A stretch of 64,000 nucleotides of DNA from Ryuthela nishihirai (GCA_038380435.1 JAWZYU010000017.1:19467283-19531282); one strand, 5' to 3'; counted from the stretch's first letter, positions 46,101-58,177 are shown. The notes: generated from the letters alone by a model not told the origin. Made by a program: numbers and translations.

Positions 46101-46684
46101 AAAGGCTGAAGTCACCGATTATGGTTGGAACTTCAGGCACCACCTTTTCAAGTGGACTTTTTCAAGAGCCATATGGCCTGCTGAGACACATTACTCCAGT
46201 TTAGGCTTGACGATGCCCAACTAGCTAAGTGAGGTTCAGGTACCTGCGATGGCCTCTGATTAGGATTATCCACCAGCTGATATAAGGTATCCCATGCCTC
46301 TGTTCACTTAGGGCTGGCAACCCAGAAGCAAACAGAAAACACAGCGGCAGATTCTCCCTCAACAGAGGTCCACCAGTGCAGCAAGTCCAGGATCCATAAT
46401 CAAGCTCAAATTCATAAACAAGTCCAGTCTAGGAGGTATAAATGGTCAGCACCAGGACCCTGTGAAGTTGACCACTCCTCAGCAGGGTTGAAAAAAAGGA
46501 AAAAGTGGCCATAGATGACCAGATCAGTAGGCCATACTGAACTTGCAGCCCTCCCCTTCCGTTCCCTTCTAAAAGAGAATATTTCTTTTGAAAGGTACTA
46601 ACGGCCTGCACCACGAGAAGGCGGGGTCGGACATTAGGTTCTGTGCATCATCATTAGGGATTGGTACACAGCTCTCCTTACAGT
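43101..46684 (-). mobile_element. RTE-clade LINE copy 3, near full length but inactivated
   Basis: 3' end with (ATC)n at 43101-43116, ORF region 43133-46100, leader to about 46684. Compared with copy 2 it has a stop in place of the Trp of SWNVRT (complement of 45997-45999), a stop CAG>TAG near 44857-44860, a one-base loss in a G run near 44579, and a deletion of about 30 bp in the leader/N-terminal part near 46095. Confidence 0.93.
43133..45993 (-). pseudogene. RTE copy 3 endonuclease-RT, broken ORF
   Basis: Three open pieces: endonuclease and linker (45993-44860, 377 codons), a short middle piece (44823-44575) and the RT with C-terminal domain (44557-43133, 474 codons, with DYADDLALL and GRPRMRW). 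The first two share a frame and are separated by one nonsense codon; the third is shifted by the single-base deletion near 44579. The remaining sequence is highly similar to copy 2, so inactivation is recent. Confidence 0.93.
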
Positions 46685-46971
46685 TTATTATTAAAGTTAC
46701 GAATTAAATGGATGAACACTGAGCGTGAGTGCAATTCAATAGTAAGTGTATAAAAATAATAATTCTAAAACAATGTAATTTATTGCAAAAGTATGGATGA
46801 AATCATTTATACAAACTAAATTCAACCAGTGTTTATCATATATGTGAACAAATTTACAATCTATCGAGAATAACCGTAAAAAATCTTACAAACAACTAAA
46901 TGGAATTATATACCAAGAGATGAACTTTTCTTACCTAAAAGTTAAGACCAGCTCTGTCTATTCGAGTAACA

Positions 46972-49608
46972 CAGTGGTTGTCAACCTTTTATGCTTCACC
47001 TACCCCCTGCAAATGTGTATGTAACTGGCGTACCCCTTGTATAGATAGATAAAACTATAGTTATAGTATAACAATGGGAATAATATAAAACATATATATC
47101 AGTGGTTCTCAACCTTCTATGCTTCACGCACCCCCTGGAAATGTGTATGTAACTGGCGTACCCCTTGTATAGATAGATAAAACTATAGTTATAGTATAAC
47201 AATGGGAATAAAATAAAACATATATATCAGTGGTTCTCAACCTTTTATGCTTCACGTACCCCCTGGAAATGTGTATGTAACTGGCGTACCTCTTATATAG
47301 ATAGATAAAACTATAGTTATAGTATAACAATGGGAATAAAAAAAAAACATATATATCAGTGGTTCTCAACCTTTTATACTTCACGTACTTCCTGGAAATG
47401 TGTATGTAACTGGCGTACCCCTTGTATAGATAGATAAAACTGTAGTTATAGTATAACAATGGGAATAAAATAAAACACATACATCAGTGGTTCTCAACCT
47501 TTTATGCTTCACGTACCCCCTGGAAATGTGTATGTAACTGGCGTACCCCTTGTATAGATCGATAAAACTATAGTTATAGTATAACAATGGGAATGAAATA
47601 AAACATATATATCAGTGGTTCTCAACCTTTTATGCTTCACATACCTACTGGAAATGGGTATGTAACTGGCGTAAACCTTGTATAGATAGATAAAACTATA
47701 GTTAGAGCATAACAATGGGAATAAAATAAAACATATATATCAGTGGTTCTCAACCTTTTATGCTTCACATACCTACTGGAAATGGGTATGTAACTGGCAT
47801 ACCCCTTGTACAGATAGATAAAACTATAGTTACAGTATAACAATGGGAATAAAATAAAACATATATATCAGTGGTTCTCAACCTTTTATGCTTCACGTAC
47901 CCCCTGGAAATGTGTATGTAACTGGCGTACCTCTTATATAGATAGATAAAACTATAGTTATAGTATAACAATGGGAATAAAAAAAAAACATATATATCAG
48001 TGGTTCTCAACCTTTTATACTTCACGTACCCCCTGGAAATGTGTATGTAACTGGCGTACCCCTTGTATAGATAGATAAAACTATAGTTATAGTATAACAA
48101 TGGGAATGAAATAAAACACATACATCAGTGGTTTTCAACCTTTTATGCTTCACGTACCCCCTGGAAATGTGTATGTAACTGGCGTACCCCTTGTATAAGT
48201 AGATAAAACTAGGGTTATAGTATAACAATGGGAATAAAATAAAACATATATATCAGTGGTTCTCAACCTTTTATGCTTCACGTACCCCCTGGAAATGGGT
48301 ATGTAACTGGCGTACCCCTTGTATAGATAGATAAAACTATAGTTATAGTATAACAATGGGAATAAAATAAAACATATATATCAGTGGTTCTCAACCTTTT
48401 ATGCTTCACGTACCCCCTGGAAATGGGTATGTAACTGGCGTACCCCTTGTATAGATAGATAAAACTATAGCTATAGTATAACAATGGGAATAAAATAAAA
48501 CATATATATCAGTGGTTCTCAACCTTTTATGCTTCACATACCTACTGGAAATGGGTATGTAACTGGTGTAAACCTTGTACAGATAGATAAAACTATAGTT
48601 ACAGTATAACAATGGGAATAAAATAAAACATATATATCAGTGGTTCTCAACCTTTTATGCTTCACGTACCTCCTGGAAATGTGTATGTAACTGGCGTACC
48701 CCTTGTATAGATAGATAAAACTATAGTTATAGTATAACAATGGGAATAAAATAAAACATATATATCAGTGGTTCTCAACCTTTTATGCTTCACGTACCCC
48801 CTGGAAATGTGTATGTAACTGGCGTACCCCTTGTATAGATAGATAAAACTATAGTTATAGTATAACAATGGGAATAAAATAAAACATATATATCAGTGGT
48901 TCTCAACCTTTTATGCTTCACGTACCCCCTGGAAATGTGTATGTAACTGGCGTACCCCTTGTATAGATAGATAAAACTATAGTTATAGTATAACAATGGG
49001 AATAAAATATATATATCAGTGGTTCTCAACCTTTTATGCTTCACGTACCCCCTGGAAATGGGTATGTAACTGGCGTACCCCTTGTATAGATAGATAAAAC
49101 TATAGCTATAGTATAACAATGGGAATAAAATAAAACATATATATCAGTGGTTCTCAACCTTTTATGCTTCACATACCTACTGGAAATGGGTATGTAACTG
49201 GTGTAAACCTTGTACAGATAGATAAAACTATAGTTACAGTATAACAATGGGAATAAAATAAAACATATATATCAGTGGTTCTCAACCTTTTATGCTTCAC
49301 GTACCTCCTGGAAATGTGTATGTAACTGGCGTACCCCTTGTATAGATAGATAAAACTATAGTTATAGTATAACAATGGGAATAAAATAAAACATATATAT
49401 CAGTGGTTCTCAACCTTTTATGCTTCACGTACCTCCTGGAAATGTGTATGTAACTAACGTACCCCTTGTATAGATAGATAAAACTATAGTTATAGCATAA
49501 CAATGGGAATAAAATAAAACACATATATAACATATATCTAGCGACTTTTGAGCTCTCACGGCGTACCCCAAAAAATTTAATCGCTTACCCCCACGTTGAG
49601 AACCCCTA
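46972..49608. mobile_element. hAT-like element filled with ~20 copies of a 128-bp repeat
   Basis: Starts cagtggttgtcaacc and ends gttgagaacccccta-type (ccacgttgagaacccct+a at 49591-49608), an imperfect inverted terminal repeat of the hAT form. Flanked by gagtaaca (46964-46971) and gactaaca (49609-49616), an 8-bp target duplication with one mismatch. The interior is a 128-bp unit repeated about 20 times; each begins with cagtggttctcaacctttta, that is, with the element's own terminus, and ends acaatgggaataaaataaaa. Only the last ~80 bp (ctagcgacttttgagctctc to the end) is non-repeated. No transposase; non-autonomous. Confidence 0.92.
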
Positions 49609-49616
49609 GACTAACA

Positions 49617-50283
49617 TATTACCCCTTTTTTTTATTGCCACGTCTCTTGTGTAACCCATCACTTCGGCGTAAACAATCCTTTGTCTTTTCTTACTAGTTT
49701 CACTAACAAAATTCTACACTAATCAACTCTTTTATCCCCCCGCGCACTCACCACGTAAAACATCGATTCTTTATTTTTTTTTGTCACGTAAAAACTTAAA
49801 CTACATTTCCTTTTGCACTCCAACTGCACTTCTTAACAAAACTTTTTTCTTGATTCTTTTTAATCGAGTCGTTCGATGGCGTTGGTGACGTAATTCTCAC
49901 GCTCAAGCATACGCGAGCGTTCATGACGCGTTGATCATAAATTCATTGTAGCACGTTCATCTGCCATAACAATGTTATTATTTCTTCTTGTCTCTGACAG
50001 ATATATTTTAGTTTTTAAAAAGTCTATGATTATTTAATTTCTGTTTTCTGTCATCAAATAAAATATTTTATCTGAAAATTGTTATCGTCAAAACTATCAG
50101 TTCAATGATCCGTTCCATTTCAACTGTTTCAGACAGAAAAGAATTTCGATTAAAAAAAGTGATTATGTTGAACAGGCCAAGATCTAGAAAAAAATAAAAG
50201 AAATGGGAGGGAGGGGGGGGGGGGGGGGTGATTCGATCGAACAGGGAAAAAATAAAATGGGGGGAGACGAGAATTCCAATGTA
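49617..50283. other. AT-rich unique sequence with a long G run
   Basis: Nothing recognised except a homopolymer G tract near 50211-50228. Confidence 0.4.
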
Positions 50284-50295
50284 GTATAACATCTT

Positions 50296-50483
50296 GCTGT
50301 CCCGTGGCCGAGTGGTTAGCGCGCTTGGCTACTAATCTAAGGGACCTGGGTTCGAGCCCAGGGTAAGGCATGGATGCATGTTGTTTTTCTACTGAGATCC
50401 TGCCATCCTCTCAGATCTTCTGCTATGGCATATAAACTGACAGGTTCCTGTCAGACCTCTGTGGCAAGCAGCTGCTTGAGGGG
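50296..50483 (+). mobile_element. SINE-B, full length with target duplication
   Basis: Head gtcccgtggccgagtggtta to tail tgcttgaggg. gtataacatctt lies at 50284-50295 and 50484-50495 (12 bp, perfect). Confidence 0.95.
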
Positions 50484-50495
50484 GTATAACATCTT

Positions 50496-51460
50496 TCTTC
50501 CATCCTTTTTCGAAGTCTTTAAAAACGTTTTCTATTACCCTTGCTAAAATTCTCAAGGGGGGGGGGGGATCAAGACCCCTATCTTTCCCTTCTTCCCTCC
50601 CCTTATCGTTAACATACGATGATGATCTATCAGCAGCTAGAAACCGATTCCATTTCAAAGAATTCAAACTGTTGGAAAATAATTACTGACTTCTAAAACT
50701 ACACTCTAATTTTACATGTAAAAATTCCACAAAAAGCTTTACCTTGGAAGATATTGGCCCACACGACAAATGACTTCTGATCTCTGCAAACGGCTTTCCA
50801 CCCTTGGCAAGGGATCGAAGTTTCCTCCCTTTCCCTCTCAGTGGTCCTTCTCCTCTTCCGAAGTGAGGGATCTTCAAGAATCGTCCAAAGGAAGCGACCG
50901 ATGAGAATGAAGCCATTACAGAACTCGAGGCGCCAATTACCAGTAAGCTTACCCCTCACCAGATGTCGTTTCAGTTATAAATAATTATCTGCGCGTTCGC
51001 AGTCGGAGAGTTTGGGGAGATGCAGGGAGAGAACGTCAGGAGATAATTACGTCACGCAAAGTCACACCTGCTCCCATTGCAAGCACTTTCTCAGTTGAAG
51101 ACATGGAAGAGAGCGATTTTTCTTTTTCTAATCATTGTATGTTGACGGCAGGAGCGGGATTGCCTAACGGAGAGTGGTGCCAGGGATGCAAGAGGAAGAT
51201 TTCTCTCTTTCACAGATTCCCCTCAACTCAGTGACGGTTTGGACTCTTTCATCCTTCAACTTCACAATGGGATCAGCAAGTCACAAAAAGCCCCAGAGCA
51301 CTGACGTAAACAGAGAGAGATTTTGGGGTGATCCCAATTTCCATATCGTTAGAATCATTTGGGAAATGAAGTCCTTTCATTTTTATGGGGGGGGGGGGGC
51401 TACATCAACCCTCTCTTTAGTTTCGCCCCTGACCTTAAAGGGGAAAGCTATCCACTAGAG
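50496..51460. other. Unique block, candidate regulatory or exon-bearing DNA
   Basis: Repeat-free. A minus-strand open frame (50959-50699) ends in ttccaag|gtaaag, a fair splice donor, and 51040-51080 has ttacgtca (CRE-like) and cacacctg (E-box-like). This could be a 5' exon and promoter of a minus-strand gene, conceivably the Poxn start, but no protein family is recognisable. Confidence 0.25.
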
Positions 51461-51462
51461 CA

Positions 51463-51600
51463 GTGGTTCTCAACCTTTTATGCTTCACGTACCCCCTGGA
51501 AATGTGTATGTAACTGGCGTACCCCTTGTATAGATAGATAAAACAATATATATAGAGAGTATAATATATATATAATAGTTAGAGTATAACAATGGGAATA
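51463..51600. repeat. Single 128-bp unit of the hAT-like repeat
   Basis: cagtggttctcaacctttta through agatagataaaac to acaatgggaataaa, with an expanded tatata tract. The opposite end of the element is not found. Confidence 0.88.
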
Positions 51601-51609
51601 AATTAGCGA

Positions 51610-52200
51610 TAACAATGCCAGCCACAAAAATTGACTTCAGAAGTTAATTAAAACTTAGTAATAAGTTTTGTATCAAAGTGTTTAATAAAAGAAGTTTGTA
51701 TTTTAGAACTTTGTGTAAAGAATTATTTCACTATTCTTCAGCTTTGTATAAGTTGCTTAAGACTGGCATTGCTGTTGTTAAATATTCAAACTTCCATAAC
51801 TCATTAAATACTGAACGAATATTGTTGAAAATCCAGATATTGATTTATTTGATTGAGATATTTATCTGCAATCACATTTTTCAAAACAAAAAAAACTTAA
51901 TTTAGAAGTTATAGAGCTTTGACGTTAGCTTGCCATTGACTTAACATAGGGATTTTCCTTAATTTGTGGAAACCAGCGTATTATAGCGTATTAAACCGAC
52001 CTCTGTGGCAAGCAGCTGCTTGAGGGAATATTTATTTATTTTTAATAATAATCTTACATCTCAAAATAAAATTGAATAATAAACTCACACTATAGTATTA
52101 GGTTCAAAATAACAAGAGGGTATTGTAAGTTGAGGTTAATAATAGTAAGCACACAATTAAAAACATTGTGTAGTAAGCTCATATCTCAGACAATAACAGA
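51610..52200. other. AT-rich sequence with a short SINE-B tail fragment (51995-52040)
   Basis: gacctctgtggcaagcagct + gcttgaggg is a SINE-B 3' end. A 75-codon open frame (51678-51905) is not recognised and is very A/T-rich. Confidence 0.5.
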
Positions 52201-52209
52201 GAGTAAGTA

Positions 52210-52995
52210 CAGTAGCTCAAAAAATATTCGAACACTATAGTTGATTACAGAATTCAGAAAAATATCTGGCAACGATTTTTTTAGAAATGAGTGATCTGGC
52301 AAGTTTCGTCTCCGTTGCCGTCTACGTACACACGAAGGTTGTGGTCATATTATTTTATAGGTAGATGGTCATATTATTTTGATACTAGATCGTGTGGGCT
52401 CACTCACGGAAACATTGAGCGTGTGCAGTTACCGTTCACAGCAAACTGGAGCGTGTGGAGTACCTGCACACGCTCCAGTTTGCTGTGAACGGTAACTGGA
52501 GCGTGTACATTTGCTGTACACGCTCCAGATATTTTTCCTGAATTCTGTAATCACGTGACACGAAGGTTGCCAGATCACTAATTTCTAAAAAAACCGTTGC
52601 CAGATATTTTTTCTGAATTCTGTAATCGACCATAGTGTTTCGGATACTTTTTTGAGCGACTGTAGGTGGTCATATTATTTTGATACTAGATCGTGTGGGC
52701 TCACTCACGGAAACATTGAGCGTATGCAGTTACCGTTCACAGCAAACTGGAGCGTATGCAGTTACCGTTCACAGCAAACAGGAGCGTATGGAGTAACTGC
52801 ACACGCTCCAGTTTGTTGTGAACGGTAACTGGAGCGTGTACAGTTGCTGTACACGCTCCAGATATTTTTCCTGAATTCTGTAATCATGTGACACGAAGGT
52901 TGCCAGATCACTAATTTCTAAAATAAATCGTTGCCAGATATTTTTTCTGAATTCTGTAATCAACCATAGTGTTCGGATACTTTTTTGAGCGACTG
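52210..52995. repeat. Composite palindromic Tc1/mariner-like MITE, TA-flanked
   Basis: Termini cagtagctcaaaaaatattc and ttttttgagcgactg, with an internal terminus at about 52650-52668, so two units are joined. Palindromic cacgctccag modules in both halves. TA at 52208-52209 and 52996-52997. Confidence 0.92.
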
Positions 52996-53006
52996 TACCC
53001 ACTGGG

Positions 53007-53216
53007 GCCGTCCCGTGGTCGAGTGGTTAGCACGCTTGGCTACTGATCTAAGGGACCTGGGTTCGAGCCCCGGGTAACGCATGGATGTATGTGTCGTTTT
53101 ACTGCTGAAGTCCTGCCATCCTCTCAGATATTCTGCTATGGCGTATAAACTGACAGGCTCCGGTCAGACCTCTGTGGCAAGCAGCTGCTTGAGGGGGTAT
53201 TGATTGATTGATTGAT
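53007..53216 (+). mobile_element. SINE-B inserted beside the MITE end
   Basis: Target duplication tgtacccactggg (52994-53006 and 53217-53229) includes the last bases of the MITE, so the SINE came later. Tail gggggtat + (tgat)n. Confidence 0.95.
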
Positions 53217-53229
53217 TGTACCCACTGGG

Positions 53230-53586
53230 ATTCCTTCCCCTCCCCTCCCCCTCATCCTACCTCGCATCTGCGCGGTTCTTCTGATGAAATTATTCACCTC
53301 GCTCATCCCTCTCCTCACATCATTTCGCATTCATATTGTCAATAAAAGAAACATTTTTCTAAATTTCAGTTGCGTCAACTTTCTTTACTTTGCGTCACCA
53401 TTTAATTTATTTCTGTCCCTGTCATAACGTCATTTATCAGCATCATTAACAAGTTATTTTTATAAATGAACCATCTTGATCTTCATCTTCCTACTCAAGT
53501 CCTTCATCTTCCTCTTGCATCTTCTTCTCGATGGATGTCAGTTTTATGTTTCTGTCAAAGAGAATATCAGAGAAGCGAAGAGATGC
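53230..53586. other. Unique sequence; nothing recognised
   Basis: Pyrimidine-rich stretches (cttcctctt type) and short ORFs only. Confidence 0.35.
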
Positions 53587-53599
53587 TCTAAGTCTTAGA

Positions 53600-54389
53600 C
53601 CGCAAAACTCCCCGCCCTGCCCACGGTCAGTAGGGGACACCGATGGGCTTGGAAAGGCCGCCGTCCGTCGGATGGGACGTTAAGCTGTGGCCCCGTGTGC
53701 GGGAGAGCCATACTCTGTGCACGTTAAAGAACACGCTGGATGGGTTACCATCTGTCTCCCAACAGCTGTTCCAATGGGTCCCCTCCCCAACCTTTTCTGA
53801 GCCTTCGGGGTCCATGTGACCTGGCCATTTAGCCCATGGTGTGCAAAAAAGTGCCGCTCAGAGGTAAAACAACCCAACGTTAAAGAACACGCTGGATGGC
53901 CTTGACGGGAGGCTACCATCTGTCTCCCAACAGCTGTTCCAGTGGGTCCCCTCCCCCAACCTTCTCTGAGCCTTCGGGGTCCAAGTGACCTGGCCATTTA
54001 GCCCATGGTGTGCAAAAAAGTGCCGCTCAGAGGTAAAACAACCCAACGTTAAAGAACACGCTGGATGGCCTTGACGGGAGGCTACCATCTGTCTCCCAAC
54101 AGCTGTTCCAGTGGGTCCCCTCCCCCAACCTTCTCTGAGCCTTCGGGGTCCAAGTGACCTGGCCATTTAGCCCATGGTGTGCAAAAAAGTGCCGCTCAGA
54201 GGTAAAACAACCCAACTTTAAAGAACACGCTGGATGGCCTTGACGGGAGGCTACCATCTGTCTCCCAACAGCTGTTCCAGTGGGTCCCCTCCCCCAACCT
54301 TCTCTGAGCCTTCGGGGTCCAAGTGACCTGGCCATTTAGCCCATGGTGTGCAAAAAAGTGCCGCTCAGAGGTAAAACAACCCAACCCAA
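53600..54389 (+). mobile_element. SINE-A, 5'-truncated, with four tandem tail units
   Basis: Lacks the tRNA-like head and begins ccgcaaaactccccgccc. After the first tail (end about 53875) three further ~169-bp tail units follow (boundaries about 53876, 54045 and 54214). The whole is flanked by a perfect 13-bp duplication tctaagtcttaga (53587-53599 and 54390-54402). Confidence 0.95.
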
Positions 54390-54402
54390 TCTAAGTCTTA
54401 GA

Positions 54403-55757
54403 GTATGGTTACACAGAAAACAGTTTCAGAGATTCAGTTTCATCAGCGTTTACAAGTTTTTAGCGTTTTAAAACTGCTGCTGATGCTGAAGCGTTCAGTT
54501 CAAGTTCAGCAATCAACTGCCCATGCTCCAGTTTCCTGTCGGGCCTCACCTTGTCGCTAAGATTTTAAGACGCCAGAACCTTTGGAAGCGTTAATAACGC
54601 TAAACCTCTGAAACAGCTTTCTGTGCGGCCGACCTCTTAAAACCCTAAAAACTTGGTTTTTGGCTCATGAATACAATGTCCTCAAATCCCAGCAGTTCTG
54701 TAAGGGATGAAACGGGGGGGAAAAATCCATCAGCGTTAAAAAAGAGGGGGTTTATATTTTTTGTTTTTTTCCCCTAACTGTCAAAGTAAATCCCAAACTG
54801 TAAAGCTGTCAAGGAGTCAAGGGGAGGCAGGGGGGGGAGTGACAAAGAGAAAGAGAGAATTTGGAAGGGGGGGGGGTCGCATTGCGCCACTTTGGCAATA
54901 GATGGGGCGTGGGATCTGCCGCGGCCGTAAAGTTTTAGAGAAACCAGAAAACGCCTTTGTCACCAATGGCTCTGATATTGCGGACGTTGGCCGCAGCTAA
55001 TCAGGCAGAAGTTATGTGTGGGCGCCGTGGGCCTTCTTATTGAATGCGGGAGAATTGTGACTCGGACTGAGGCCATCGGAGCGCCACGGCTCGGTGGAGA
55101 GCGAAGTCGGCCATCGCCACCCTCCATCCCACAGCGAGGACGAGTTTTGCGGCCAGCTGAGGAGAGTCTGGCGTTGCCATGGTGATGGGCCACTAACCTG
55201 TTAGCGTCGTGACGTGGCAGCGGGCTGCGGACCCAAACGGCGACGATAAAGTCGGAACCCCCCTCCACTTGCCGAGTATGAGGTGTATAATGCGGTCCGG
55301 GGGAGTGTGATTTGTGGCGGCCGGAGCGACCCGAGCCGGGGACGGCGGGCTTCTCAGAGGACAGCCAGCAAGCTCGCCAATGAAACCAGGCGCCTCGTGG
55401 CAGTTATTAGACCGAAGCCCTTGGACGGAATTTCTTTAACAGAGAGACGAAACAGAAAATGGGTTCGACTGCTTTGTTTCGCTTGTCTCTCTTTACTGAC
55501 TAAGTCGAAGGATTTCCGCCTGAGCGCCATTCGTACGATCGAAGTTCGTAAGGTATGTCCCGTCATAAAGAGATTGCTCAGCCGACAGCTGATGATGCGA
55601 TCCATGTGGCCGAAACAGAGACAAGATGCTTAAATAGAAGCAGGATTTCTTTGCCGCTCTCAGAGAGTAGAAGCAATAATAGTAAATTTTGATACCTAAT
55701 ATCTTTTCTCCGATATTCTATTAAAGTCTGTGGATTTCAGATCTCCTCTCTTTCGGG
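54403..55757. other. Unique block with a CpG-rich core (about 54890-55420)
   Basis: The core is markedly GC- and CpG-rich compared with the window. It contains gttgccatggtgat at 55173-55186, close to the RFX X-box, and gtgacgtggc at about 55209, bZIP-like. Open frames of up to 116 codons on both strands are not recognised. Most likely a promoter or enhancer; assignment to a gene is not possible here. Confidence 0.35.
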
Positions 55758-55957
55758 ATAATAAATACCCCCTCAAGCAGCTGCTTGCCACAGAGGTCTG
55801 ACAGGAGCCTGTCAGTTTATATGTCATAGTAGAAGGTCTGAGAGGATGGCAGGACCTCAACAGAAAAACGACACAAACAGCCATACTTTAATCCGGGGCT
55901 CGAACCCAGGTCCCTTAGATCAGTAGCCAAGCGTGCTAACCACTCGGCCATGGGACG
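55758..55957 (-). mobile_element. SINE-B, full length
   Basis: ccccctcaagcagctgcttg to accactcggccatgggac, antisense. Confidence 0.94.
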
Positions 55958-55984
55958 ACCTTATGGGGATATGAAAAAAAAGGA

Positions 55985-56128
55985 ATTTCTCTTCATGCAC
56001 CAGCTTACCATTGAGGTCTGAAAGGAGCCTCTCTTTAGAGAAGATCTGTTAGGAAAGGAGATCTGAGTTAGATCCAGATCATTCTGATCAATACCCAGTG
56101 CGCTAAACACTCGCCCACGGAGACGGTG
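55985..56128 (-). mobile_element. Old SINE-B relic
   Basis: ccagcttaccattgaggtct, gaaaggagcctctc and ctaaacactcgcccacgg preserve the family order at low identity. Confidence 0.6.
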
Positions 56129-56504
56129 AGGGTTGTAGATAGGGATGTCGGAATTAATTGATGAGGGGGACATCGTAAGGCGGTCCTTTCTGGTGAAGGG
56201 ATCATTTTTCTCTCTCTGCTCAGAATGTTTTCGGTTAAGTTCACTCCTCATATTTTCCTAGATTATTGTTTTTCCAATCTGTTTTGTTTGAGGAATCCTG
56301 TAATATGTTGCGTCATCTTGAGGAAACCTTTCCTCCTTTACAGGAAGTTCAATTTTCTGTTTTATTTTTAAAGGACGGAGATCACCTGTAAGCTTTTGGC
56401 TTGTGTTGATTTCTCGTACACTCTGCAAATACCTACACTGGGAATACAACATATAAAGACTTACACTAGGACACACCCGCTGGAATAGTTGTCATACCCG
56501 CTGA

Positions 56505-56879
56505 TTGGGTTGTTTTACCTCTGAGTGGCACTTTTTTGCACACCATGGGCTAAATGGCCAAGTCACATGGACCCCGGGAACTCAGAGAAGGTTGGGGGAG
56601 GGGACCCACTGGAAAAGCTGTTGGGAGACAGATGGTAGCCTCCCTTCAAGGCCATCCAGCGTGTTCTTTAACGTGCACAGGGTATGGCACACGGGGTCAC
56701 GGCTTAACGTCCCATCCGACGGACGGCGGTCTTTCCAAGCCCATCGGTGTCCCCTTCTGACCGTGGGCAGAGCGGGGGATTTTGCGGAGATAAATCTCAA
56801 CAGTGACCCAATTGGGACTCGAACCTGGGAATTACAGATTACGAGTATGGAGCGCTACCGACAGAGCCACCCCCGCCCC
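56505..56879 (-). mobile_element. SINE-A, full length
   Basis: gggttgttttacctctgag to gagccacccccgcccc, with a small deletion at the gtatggcacacggggtc block. cccgctg precedes it and cccgctgg follows it, so a target duplication is plausible. Confidence 0.92.
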
Positions 56880-56880
56880 C

Positions 56881-57308
56881 GCTGGAATAGTGGTCAGGTA
56901 CGCTAACTCTTATAGACCAGATATGGCTTAAGTACATTCATCGCATACACTGTTCCTGATTCTTGCGTTTCTGGAATTCCTTTATTAATTCAATACTCAA
57001 TTCCCAATGATTAAAAGAAAGTCACTAAAATAGAGTGGAGCATGAGCAATTGTACTCTTACAAATGAAGTGGGACTTACTGACCTTCTTCATTTGTAAGA
57101 GTACAATGGTGAAGGGAAGAGACGGCATTGGCTCTTACGCTTCTTTTTGCTATTGCCGTTGTACATTCACTTCTTTTTTTGGAAAAGAGATCCTTCGATG
57201 TATAATATCAAAGCAATGTTTTTTCAAACGTGCTCTTAGAAGATGCTTTTAAAAACCCTTTGAAAAACATTGTACTGGGCGAGCTGCCTCAAATTTCTAC
57301 TAATGTGT
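56881..57308. other. Unique sequence with a short inverted repeat
   Basis: attgtactcttacaaatgaa (57050-57069) is followed within about 20 bp by its complement ttcatttgtaagagtacaat, giving a perfect 20-bp-arm hairpin. No gene recognised. Confidence 0.6.
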
Positions 57309-57523
57309 AAAAAAAAAAAAAAAAAAAAATTACCCCCTCAAGCAGCTGCTTGCCACAGAGGTCTGACAGGAGCCTGTCAGTTTATATGCCATAGTAGAAG
57401 GTCTGTGAGGATGGCAGGACCTCAGCAGAAAAACGACACACACATCCATGCCTTACACCGGGGCTCGAACCCAGGCCCCTTAGATCAGTAGCCAGGCACG
57501 CTAATCACTCGGCCATGGGTCAA
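57309..57523 (-). mobile_element. SINE-B with long A tract at its 3' end
   Basis: An A run (57309-57329), then ttaccccctcaagcagctgc to aatcactcggccatggg. Confidence 0.92.
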
Positions 57524-57589
57524 AATCATCGGGGCCATTTTGACTGTGTGGTGTAAAATTCATTGAAACTGTAGGAACTGTGGACCAAA

Positions 57590-57935
57590 CTAATCGAGGC
57601 CACAATGATATTCATCGAGACCGTAATAATGATATTCATCGAAACCGTAACCGTAATAATGATATTCATCGAAACCGTAACTGTAATAATGATATTCATC
57701 GAAACCGCAACCTTAATAATAATTATAATTTATCGAGATCGTAATAATAACGATAATTCATGGAGACCGTAATAATAACGATAATTTATCGAGATCGTAA
57801 TAATAACGATAATTCATGGAGACCATAATAATAACGACAATTAATCGAGACCGTAATAATAACGATAATTAATCGAGACCGTAATGATGACGTTCCTCGA
57901 GACTTTAATGATGATGTTCATCGATACCATGATAA
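57590..57935. repeat. Short tandem array, ~27-30 bp units (attcatcgagaccgtaataa type)
   Basis: At least ten irregular units alternating gatattcatcgaaaccgtaa and gataattcatggagaccgta. AT-rich, with no coding potential. Confidence 0.9.
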
Positions 57936-58177
57936 TATCTCGGCCATATGATCCAATGTAAGAGTTTCATTTTTCAGCTACTTTCGTATAGTAAAAAACT
58001 TAAACATAAAAAAAAGAGAATCTCGTTTAATACAAGTGGGAAATTCCTTTTCTATTTTTGCTACAGCACAATTAATTACAGTTTAAAAATTACTAAAATC
58101 GTCATCTGTAAAAAGTTAGATTCCTTCGCTAGAATTCTATCCTTTCCGTTACAATGCAATTTGTCTCGCGACGCCTT

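Noticed and set aside
46996..49533. Series of 68-codon frames (LYYNYSFIYLYKGYASYIHI type)
   Set aside because: One frame per 128-bp hAT repeat unit; no start context, domain or conservation beyond the DNA repeat.
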